Notes under the pieces: model-generated | Seen by the model: only the letters and a program-made list of their open reading frames with translations | The model's database searches: none | What the model was told of the DNA's origin: nothing | Source of the DNA: Jimgerdemannia flammicorona | Taxonomy: Eukaryota > Mucoromycota > Endogonomycetes > Endogonales > Endogonaceae | NCBI GenBank assembly: GCA_003990745.1 | Contig: RBNI01003184.1 | Coordinates: 1-16,456, forward strand | Length of the DNA: 16,456 nt | Reading direction: 5' to 3' | Translations under genes and position numbers: made by a program | Shown here: piece after piece, positions 9,569 through 16,456 of the stretch | Position numbering within the stretch: the stretch's first letter is position 1 | Layout: every line of letters begins with the position of its first letter

Positions 9569-10672
9569 TATGGGCTGAGCACATTAGCACCAACAGTATG
9601 GAAAGCACCTAAGAAGGAAGCTTCAGCTTACAGATCTATCACTATTTCTCTAGTCATGACCATAGTACCACCTACCTTTGAAGTGGAGCTGGCCACTGGG
9701 GGAGCAAGAGAGGAGAGAGTGAGGCTGAGTTCTATGGCCTATGCCTTGTAGAAGATCTGTATCTCTAGTCTCTTCGCAGTGGTTTTACCAGCCAACTGCT
9801 AGACCTGAGTATGGAAAGTTTGGAGTACCAATGCTTTCACAGCCTCTGTGGTGTTCTTGTTGCAGGAGAGTACAGGATTCCAGACCATCAGCACTGAGAA
9901 TCCAAGCACCTTTATCTTCTTCTGGAATGCTGTATCATAATTAGGGCAGAGAAGAAATTTGATGGTTGAAGCTGAGATATACAATATATTGAGAACCTTT
10001 GACAATATCATATAGACATCATACAGGTTCTTCTGGATCTGCCCGATCTTCAGATGGGCAAATCTGTCAATATAAATATACTGCAACCAAGTGCCTCTTT
10101 CAGTTAGTGATAAATGAGAGATCAGCTTATAGATCTTGTGTGAAAGAGTAGCAGTAGCAGTGGCTCTTTCTATCTTGGGGTAGGCCTGGGTCTTATCTTT
10201 GATAGAAACCTTCTTGGCAGTAGCAGCATATGATTTGGGAGTGGTGGGGTTGAAGTCGGGGACAGAGATGGACTGGCAGTACTGAGTCCCACAGGTATAG
10301 CCTGAAGTACTGGCCTTGGGGCCTTGGCTTTGCCCTTTTTAGGTGGCATGGCTTTAGTGGCTGGAGGCACTGCTGTGGGAGTTGCCTTCTTTAGCAGCAC
10401 ACCAGACTGCTATGTAGCAGCTTTAGCAGCCCACTTATTTCCTCACTTCTAGGCCTTCAACTATATATTTGTAGCAGGTCTAGTAAGAGGGGGGCCCGAG
10501 GACTTCAGGGAAGCAGATGTGGAAGAGGCAGCAGAGATACTACTTAAAAGAGTACCAGATGATAAGGGGGCTGTGGGCACTGACTATGCAGCAAGCTGTG
10601 CTATCAGCTAAGTATTGATCTTGGGCAGTTCAGTTACATGAGATAGTAGATCAGAGATCTGCTTTCTTATTC
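9565..10672 (-). pseudogene. LINE ORF1 pseudogene, N-terminally truncated, copy 3
   Basis: The C-terminal half is the clearest ORF1 reading in the window: from about 10240 to the stop at 9565 it stays in one frame, with KSYAATAKKVSIKDK, then DRFAHLKIGQIQKNLYDVYM, and YISASTIKFL. An internal TAG lies at 9799. The upstream part (10400 to about 10260: PPKKGKAKA and an S/P-rich linker) is in a different frame, offset in the same direction as in copy 1. The predicted product would be a basic RNA-binding ORF1 protein, but no named domain was recognised. A resemblance to the LINE-derived EKA proteins of powdery mildews came to mind for the LYD...LSKVLNI segment. That is recollection only and was not verified. 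Confidence 0.7.
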
Positions 10673-10856
10673 ACTGCTATGACTCCTTTCTCTTATACAA
10701 TTCATATTACACCAACTTCAAGTAACAGTTTTCAACACAACTTCGAGAAAAGGTATTATAAAAATATCATTGAGCAAGCATTCTGATAGGTATACTGAGT
10801 TGAGTGGACCTGGGGCTTTCTGCTAGCAGAATGCAGAGAGAGGTTATGACTTGTAA
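10673..10856. other. Unassigned interval between copy 3 and the plus-strand remnant
   Basis: No ORF, telomere tract or LINE homology is evident, except for a ten-base match to the LINE 3' terminus (CTTCAAGTAA at 10716-10725). It may hold the missing 5' part or promoter of the plus-strand remnant. The first in-frame stop before that remnant is TAA at 10854-10856. Confidence 0.5.
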
Positions 10857-12691
10857 ATAGAGACCTTTGGAGAGTTGAAGGGTGGTGAGGGCTCTGGAGA
10901 TGGACCAGTGTCTGGTAGCAATAGAGAAAGGTCTGGCTCCCTAAGCTTTATAGATAAGGTGAAGGAGATTGGGTGGCCAGCTAGATCTAGAGCTGGTACT
11001 GCTAAAGGGAAGGACAAGGTCAGCCTAAAGAGGGTGGAAGGTACTCAGGTGGGGGAGGTGAGCGTAGATGCTGGAGGTGCTGTGGCTGGGGGTGGGACTG
11101 CTGATGGAAGTATGGCAGAAAATCAGAAAAAAAAAAGAGATATAATAGCTGATAGTAGAGTGAGGTAGGCATTTCCGATAAAGAAGAGGAATCTGGCTGA
11201 TAGTGTAAAAGAGCTAGCAGTAGCACTATTACTCAGGAAATTGATCTTAGAGTTTGCAATAATACTGTGCTTTCAAGACTTTGTGGTGATGGTGAGGATG
11301 ATCTTAGGGCTTATCTCAAAACAGATGGCTGAGGCTGCCTCAGTGACGTTTCTAAAGAGTCTGGAGGAGATTGAGGTAGACTTTGAAGAGCTGGGCCTAC
11401 TGGAAGAGACTCTGAAGACTGGAGTGGTAGTTGAGAAAGCAGTGGTCCCCATGATGTACTACTGAGGTAGGACTCCAGGGTGGTATAGCTGCTAGTGAAG
11501 AGGGTATATTCAGTGATAAAGGAGGAGACTAGGAGGAGGGTAGAGGAGGTGATGGTGGAGTATGGTGATGTGATGGATGTCAGTTTCCAAATATGGGAGA
11601 GAACCTTCATCAGGATAGGTAATATGGATGTGAGGATTAGACTGACTAAAAGAGAGACCACAGGGAAGATGAGTGACTGACCCTCAGTATTGATGTAGAG
11701 AGCTTGACTATAAGGTGTCAAGGGTAAGAGAGAGCAAAGAGGAGGAAGAGGACTTGTTGGAGGCTCTGGAGGAGTTGGGTAGTACTGTTGAGTGGGGGGC
11801 AAAGGTCTGGAAATTATATAAGGAGTCAATGCATCTGGAGATTATTGATGAGATGTGTATTCGCACTGATAAAAGATAGTGGAAGAGGGCCCAAGAATGA
11901 AGGAGGCAGAGGGAGTTGCTAGCAAGTATGGAAGAAGGGGTTAAGATGATGACTGAGGGCTCTGCAAAGTCTGGGGGAGTGGCGGCAAGTGACTGGGCTA
12001 GCCAGAGAGGAGGTGGTAGGTAGAAGGGCCTAGAAGGAGCAGAGAAGGTACTGCCCAAGAATCTGTTTGCTGATGGTACTTTTAAGGTCTGAGACCTAGT
12101 TATGGATGATACTTTCTCTCTGATCAAGAGAGGTCCAGCTGCGAGAAGTTGGGTGGCAGAGGATGAGCTGATGCAAGGTGCTCAGAGGGTATACTTTGAG
12201 ATTCCTGATGTGACAAAGGGTGGACAGGTGGTAGCCATTGGTGAGGATGAGCTAGTGGATATCCCCGAGGAGGGATGAGATGAGACTGCTAGTGTAGGAG
12301 CTAATATCATGATGCTGGATACAGAAAGACCAGAGATACCAGGAGGAAAAAAAGTAGAGAACCTGCTATAGATGAGCAAGATGATGGATAACCTTATAGC
12401 TGACAAGTTGGAGGAAGTAGACCTGTAAGTAATGAGTAAGAAGCATTGGCAGAAATTCTATGAGGAGAGGAGGTAGTGGGGGCACTGAAGGCAGAGATTT
12501 TTGTGATTTTTCTGGAGAAGAAGAGCTATGAGATTGATAAGGAGAGGGAGGCAGAGCATAGAGTTATTGCTAGTGAGCAGGCTATCTACTGTTGGGCTGA
12601 GTAGTATGGTTTATAGCTCTGATAAGAGACATGTCAGGAGTATTATGAGAACTTCAAGGAAAAGGAGGATAGGGTGATGGCTGAACTTCTG
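10857..12691 (+). pseudogene. Broken plus-strand coding remnant, identity unknown
   Basis: This is not LINE sequence. One frame is kept over most of it: 10857-11168 (Gly/Lys/Ser-rich, with KVKEIGWPARSRAGTAKGKD), 11241-11465 (acidic), and about 11727-12480 (EEEEDLLEALEELG, then FADGTFKV, GPAARSWVAEDELMQGAQRV, VAIGEDELVDIPEEG). From about 12482 the reading moves to another frame (EIDKEREAEHRVIASEQAI, then CQEYYENFKEKEDRVMAELL). The part at 11465-11725 is scrambled by indels. The product is acidic and Glu/Lys-rich with coiled-coil character. Numerous in-frame TAG, TGA and TAA codons fit C-to-T and G-to-A decay. No ATG start is seen, and the right end stops abruptly at a TTAGGG tract. It could be an ORF of another transposon or a subtelomeric gene family member. 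No function is proposed. Confidence 0.5.
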
Positions 12692-12708
12692 TAAGGGTTA
12701 GGGTTAGG
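12692..12708. repeat. Telomere-like tract between copy 4 and the plus-strand remnant
   Basis: The plus strand reads TAAGGG-TTAGGG-TTAGG and then CTTCAAG, the 3' terminus of copy 4. The bases to the left belong to a non-LINE reading, so the tract is not simply a LINE-LINE boundary. Confidence 0.9.
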
Positions 12709-13019
12709 CTTCAAGTAAGAATTTATTCATTGTAGAGAAGATAAGGTACATCAGAGCAATAAAAGACAAGACTCCTAAGATGAGAAAAGCAAAACAAGGC
12801 CAGCGAAGTAAACAACTAGCTAAGAAGTACAAAATGGAGGCCAGAGAGGTGACCACCATAGGGACAGGCTGGATAAAACCATTTTGTCACAGCCATAAAG
12901 ATAAAAAATGCTAAAAGCAAAAGAAAGAAGAGCGAAGATATAATACACATTCATCTGGCACCAACTACAGGAACCAAATCAACAACTAAATACCAAACGA
13001 CTGACATGAGATGAATAAC
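12709..13019 (-). other. 3'UTR of LINE copy 4
   Basis: The stretch between the ORF2 stop and the terminal CTTCAAG, aligned with the three older 3'UTRs. It holds the best-preserved version of the stem-loop. Confidence 0.85.
12867..12894 (-). other. Potential 3'UTR stem-loop, copy 4
   Basis: RNA-sense GGCUG pairs with CAGCC. Inside, GA pairs with UC, then comes one C-A mismatch, then AAAA pairs with UUUU around a UGG loop. It lies about 155 nt from the element 3' end. Its counterparts occur at the same place in copies 1-3. Confidence 0.5.
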
Positions 13020-16000
13020 TCAATGTGTTCTCAACAAGGAGGGAACCAACCAGGGCAAACGAGGGGAAAGAAAGAGATAAAGAAAATGTGTGATTGCTCG
13101 ATTACCTAAGCATCTTCGTAATCTTGGCCAGGCAGAACCCGACTGCGAGATGGCCACCAGAATTATACATGGCATCTATAGCATGGTAGGCAGTCTCATG
13201 AAGAGCATGAAGAGGGTAGGTGCGAAGTTCTTCTTGCCATTCATTATTGGTAAACCAATCGAGCTATTCATCCCGATCGGAAGAACCTCAGAATACAGAA
13301 TATAAACCATCAAGAAGACTGCACCCAAGGAGATGGCCATGATGAAACTTATCTCTATAGGGGCAGAGGCAGGGTTGGACAAAATAGCCATAGTGCCAGG
13401 CAAGTGCAGAGCATACAAGCCGGGGGGGGAAGGAGAGGATGCAGTCAGTGCCCCATGACCACAAGCGGCCTTTTGGGGTAATATACCGAATGAGAGCCTG
13501 GAAGGAGGAGGCCCATTCCTGCAGCAACTGATTCCGAAGGAAGGATTGGAGAAAGGAGCAGAGCAAGCGAGCCTTGCGGACCTAGGGATGAAGGTCCCAG
13601 TACCAGTCGAGGAAGTCAAGCCAAGATGTCCAATACCGGAACTTGTCAATAATAGAACCTGGGGGAGGCATGACAAAGCACTCGCTAAGGGAGCCGATGG
13701 GGTTGTTGCCAGATTTGCTACACCAATCCAGATGGGCTTGGAACATGTAGCAGAGGTCTGACGTATGACGAAGGAAGGAAGGGAGGCCAAGAATCGAGCT
13801 GACAAGCAAGGAGCGGCCAGAAAAACCGACCACCCAAGCGATAGCATTATCAAAGACCTACTCAGGATGCTTCAACACCTGAAGCTCCGTGGTAGTAGCC
13901 AGACAGGAAGCCATAAAAGGGGAAGGCCATACTACAGCTATGGCCTAATAAATGTCCGTATGATGGCCAGCTTGACCATTGGTGACCAGAGGGGACCATG
14001 GGCATGGCAGAACCCAAGAGTTCGTTCTGCCTTTGCCATATTCTGCAATGTGAGTTCGACAAAGTCAAATCCTTTGTTGGTATATGGCATGCCCAGGTAC
14101 ATGTAGGAAGAGGGTTATGGGTAGGGTTCACCTCCAATCTGTACAGTACAGTCAGCATGGCCAATATAACCACACTTCTTGGGATTGAGCTCTATGCCAT
14201 TCATCAGAAGCCAATCCTCACAAAAGTCAACCATTCTTTGCCCTTCTGTGGTAGTGTGGGGGGTAAGAGTGATATCGTCAGTGAAGAAGAGCTCGAGGGG
14301 AAAGTCGTACTCCTTAAATTATTTATCAAAGGAGGTGGCAAGAGGCTCGATAAAGACATCAAAGAGCCAGGGGGAGAGGAGAGAGCCCTGAAAAAGGCCT
14401 TGCTCAGTGGGGACCGAAGGGGTGATGAGGCCATTAATAACCACTTGATAGGAATAGTGATTGAACAGACTTCGGATAATGCTAAGGAGGGCCGCATCGG
14501 CACCTCATGCCTCAAGATAAGAAAGAATAAGCTTGAGGGGGACTTGATCATATATCTGCCAGAGGTCAAGAAAGACACAGCGGCCCCATCCCTTGGCCCA
14601 TGTCTCATGTGAAAGCAAGACATGGGAGAGGGATGAGAAGTGGGTTCGGAAGCCACCTTGGCAGTGTGACATTTCTGTCAGACCACTTCGGCTCTTAATG
14701 TAACCTTCCAAACACTGCTTGAAGAGTCTACGAAACATTTCAGTCAGAGAGATAGAGTGAAATCCATCAATCATTCACGAATCCTCCTTCTTAGGGATCG
14801 GGGTGATGATGGCAGAATTCCAGCAGCAGGGAGTGAGCCCCCAGACCACACACATCTGGAAGAAGAAGGACAAGACTTTGAAGAGGCTATAAGGAGTATC
14901 ACTCTCACCCGCCATTATCCAAAGGATCCGGACGTGCAGAGAATCAGCTCCACAGATCTTCAAGAGGGGGTAGCTGCAGATAGCCCTCCAAACTGCCAGC
15001 TGGTCAAACCAACCCTGCAGTCCAAGAGTACTCATACTAAGAGGGAAGACATCCTCAGAGTCATTGAGCTGAAGAGAGGCATCCAGTTGTCCAAAGATAG
15101 TAGTAAAGTAAGCAACCACATTGTTGAACACTGGGACAGTTGGGGAGCAAGAATGGAGGTGAACAAGGGGGGTGGAGCGATACGCCCGCTTGAATCCACA
15201 AATAGCATCAGAGACTGAAGATGCACTGCGAAGGAGGTTCTGCCAAGGAAGTGGCACTGCCCTGATTTCTCTTGCATCATACAAGCCAAGAATGTCCTCA
15301 CAAACCGACTGTAGACCAGAGGTCAAAAGGGCATCCAGAGAATCCACGAACTGCTGGCGATCTTCCACAGAGTGAAAGCCAGCCACATGGTCTCGGACTG
15401 GGTAGATGGACCTAATAACAGTATTGCAAATGATATCTGCTGATTCTCAAAGGTGAGCTTGAACAACTGAGTTGGTCAGATATTTCGCAGAGTAACAGCG
15501 GATGCCAGCCAAGGCAGCAACCAGTGAGAGGGAGAAGGGAAAGGAGACAGTAAGGAGGGAGGGGTGGTCAGTAGTGACAGGAGGGGTGGAGCAGGTGAGG
15601 GATGTGTAGAGAGACACAGTGGCAAACATGTGATCAATGTGAGTAGAACTAGCCACCGGGGTCAAGTGATTCAATGACCAGGTTATCAACAAGGTATCGA
15701 TGAGATCCATCTGATCCCAAGGACCAGAGTTGACATCACTAAGGTGAGTACCAAAATGGGTATTGATGTCACTGATCAAAAGTGTCTTACTTTGAAAGGG
15801 GCCAGATACAAGATCATGGAAGCCACCAATAGGAAGAGAGGGGGGGGCATAAACCCTGACCAAAGCCAGTCCCTGGAACATGAGCTGGATATGGAAGGAG
15901 TCGGCGGAGGACCCAGAGATAAGGGGAGCGAATCGGTTTGATACAAGGACCACAAGCCCACTATTCTGGTGGCCCACGATCCTGTGTGATGCTGGAGGGG

Positions 16001-16148
16001 AGGATATGTGAATAAGCAGAGAGGGACACAGTGGAATGTGCCATGTTTCATATATGAAAAGAATGTCGAGGGCAGGACCAATCAACTGACTGAGCACATT
16101 AAACTTGTCCTAGGGTAGTCTGTGTGCATTGAGGAACCCGACTCTCAT
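13020..16148 (-). pseudogene. LINE ORF2 pseudogene, best-preserved endonuclease-reverse transcriptase (copy 4)
   Basis: From ATG at 16148-16146 to TGA at 13020-13022 is exactly 1,043 codons in one frame, with about ten internal stops and no net indel. Endonuclease landmarks are MRVGFLNAHRLP, LFIYETWH, LLISDINTHFG (about 15755-15785) and HIDHMF. RT landmarks are SAIITPIPKKE (about 14784-14815), HSISLTEMFRRLF, QGGFR, FLDLWQIYDQV (motif A, about 14540-14570), GLFQGSLLSPWLFDVF (motif B, around 14390), FFTDDI (catalytic box, about 14271-14288) and LNPKKCGYIG. A thumb-like stretch follows (YLGMPYTNKG, then VKLAIIRTFIRP). The C-terminal region (13853-13176 open, with EISFIM, MNGKKNF) is conserved between copies but matches no RNase H or zinc knuckle by eye. 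Stops compare with CAG, TGG, CGA and CAG in sister copies at 16110, 15447, 14505 and 14319. Confidence 0.92.
16145..16148 (-). promoter_or_regulatory. ORF1 stop / ORF2 start overlap (ATGA), copy 4
   Basis: The sense context CCACAATGAGAGTC is identical to copy 1. ORF1 ends with TGA at 16147-16145 and ORF2 begins with ATG at 16148-16146. Confidence 0.75.
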
Positions 16149-16417
16149 TGTGGGCTGGGCGCATTAGTGCCAACAGCATGGGAAGCACCTGAAGAGGAAG
16201 CCTCAGCTTCCAAATCCATTGCTATCTCACCAGTCACAGCCACAGTACCACCTACCTTCGAAGCAGAGCTGGCCAATGGGGAGGCAAAGGATGGGAGAGT
16301 GAGGCTGAGTTCTGCGGCCCAAGCTCTATAGAAGGTCTGCACCTCAGGCCTCTTTGCAGTGGCATCGCCAGCCAACTGCCAGATCTGAGCATAGAAGGAT
16401 TGGAGTACTCATGCCTT
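16145..16417 (-). pseudogene. LINE ORF1 C-terminal end, cut at the window edge, copy 4
   Basis: The last roughly 90 codons of ORF1 are open from 16375 to the stop at 16145, including TAKRPEVQTFYRAW, LTLPSFASPLA and a final AVGTNAPSPQ. Copies 1 and 3 have the same reading (for example TAKRLEVQTFYEA in copy 1). The upstream part is not in the window. The tail is Ala/Ser/Thr-rich and probably disordered. Confidence 0.75.

Positions 16418-16419
<2 letters not shown>

Positions 16420-16456
<37 letters not shown>
16420..16456. repeat. Poly-T homopolymer at the right edge
   Basis: 37 T to the end of the window, following immediately on the point where copy 4 loses homology to its sisters. It could be the tail of a minus-strand element lying further right, or an assembly edge. 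It mirrors the poly-A at 1-27. Confidence 0.9.

Larger units (their letters stand above)
6143..10672 (-). mobile_element. LINE copy 3, slightly 5'-truncated, decayed
   Basis: The 3'UTR, the whole of ORF2 and most of ORF1 align with copy 1. Homology ends at about 10672, within the N-terminal heptad region of ORF1, so the 5'UTR and first ORF1 codons are missing. About eleven CpG were seen by eye in 4.5 kb, more than in copy 1 and far fewer than in copy 4. On its right it meets non-LINE sequence without a TTAGGG tract, unlike its left end. Confidence 0.88.
12709..16417 (-). mobile_element. LINE copy 4, youngest copy, 5'-truncated at the edge
   Basis: The complete 3'UTR and ORF2 and the last roughly 90 codons of ORF1 are present. 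Homology with copies 1 and 3 ends at about 16417, just before the poly-T edge. CpG is common here (more than 25 by eye in 12780-13930) and ORF2 shows no net frameshift, so this copy has decayed least. Truncation may reflect the contig edge rather than biology. Confidence 0.9.

Noticed and set aside
9565..10672. ORF1 as a powdery-mildew EKA-family effector relative
   Set aside because: The idea rests on a vague resemblance of one segment recalled from memory. It could not be checked, so no name was assigned.
11311..11829. 172-codon minus-strand open reading, the longest unbroken one in the non-LINE block
   Set aside because: Its Pro/Ser/Leu/Thr-rich composition is what the complement of a purine-rich, Glu/Lys/Gly-coding strand gives. 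The plus-strand reading keeps its frame beyond this interval and looks more protein-like. Not fully excluded.
13020..14000. RNase H domain in ORF2
   Set aside because: No DGS-like motif or other spaced acidic signature was found after the RT thumb in copies 1, 3 or 4.
13998..14612. 204-codon open reading on the plus strand
   Set aside because: It is exactly antisense to the reverse transcriptase core of copy 4 (motif B and the catalytic box). The minus-strand reading has the diagnostic RT motifs and conservation, and the equivalent antisense frame is broken in copies 1 and 3.
12692..16420. Target-site duplication flanking copy 4
   Set aside because: The right flank is lost in the poly-T edge, so no duplication can be tested.
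1..16456. CRISPR array, tRNA, rRNA or bacterial-type operon
   Set aside because: The repeats present are LINE copies and short TTAGGG tracts. No regularly spaced direct repeats, cloverleaf, rRNA motifs or Shine-Dalgarno/operon structure were seen.

Overview
The window is almost entirely decayed non-LTR retrotransposon (LINE) sequence. Everything recognisable of that element lies on the minus strand. The host is most likely a filamentous fungus with TTAGGG telomeres: there are short TTAGGG tracts, very few CpG dinucleotides in most copies, and many stop codons made by C-to-T or G-to-A transitions, as RIP or deamination of methylated cytosine would give. This assignment is an inference. No host gene, tRNA or rRNA was recognised.

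Layout, left to right (each LINE has its 3' end on the left): poly-A 1-27; 5' end of copy 0 (28-461); telomere-like junction; copy 1, the only complete unit (473-5563); junction 5564-5586; copy 2, a short 3' fragment (5587-6111); junction 6120-6142; copy 3, lacking only the 5' end (6143-about 10672); a 2-kb plus-strand, heavily broken coding remnant of unknown identity (about 10857-12691); junction 12692-12708; copy 4, the best preserved (12709-about 16417); poly-T 16420-16456. The homopolymers at both ends may be contig ends.

The full element, reconstructed by comparing copies, is about 5.1 kb: a 5'UTR of about 0.4 kb, ORF1 (about 430 codons; heptad-like N-terminus, S/T/P-rich linker, Lys-rich stretch, conserved C-terminal half), ORF2 (1,042 codons in copy 4; apurinic endonuclease domain, reverse transcriptase, conserved C-terminal region without a visible RNase H), and a 3'UTR of about 0.3 kb. 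In all three copies where it can be seen, the ORF1 stop and ORF2 start overlap as ATGA. The ORF2 TGA stop is kept in all four 3' ends.

The most interesting feature is the architecture. Every LINE 3' end visible here (copies 1, 2, 3, 4) is joined at the same base to a TTAGGG-type tract, and the next unit to the left ends at that tract. In copies 0/1 and 1/2 the sequence beyond the tract is the 5'UTR of the neighbouring LINE, so the elements lie head to tail. On the plus strand each junction reads [older unit]-(TTAGGG)n-[antisense LINE 3' end]. That is the order expected if a telomeric G-strand 3' end primed reverse transcription of a LINE RNA ending in CCCUAA. Decay also falls from left (copies 0-2, almost no CpG) to right (copy 4, many CpG, no net frameshift in ORF2), as expected if the array grew rightwards. 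An alternative is that CCCTAA repeats are simply the element's own 3' tail.
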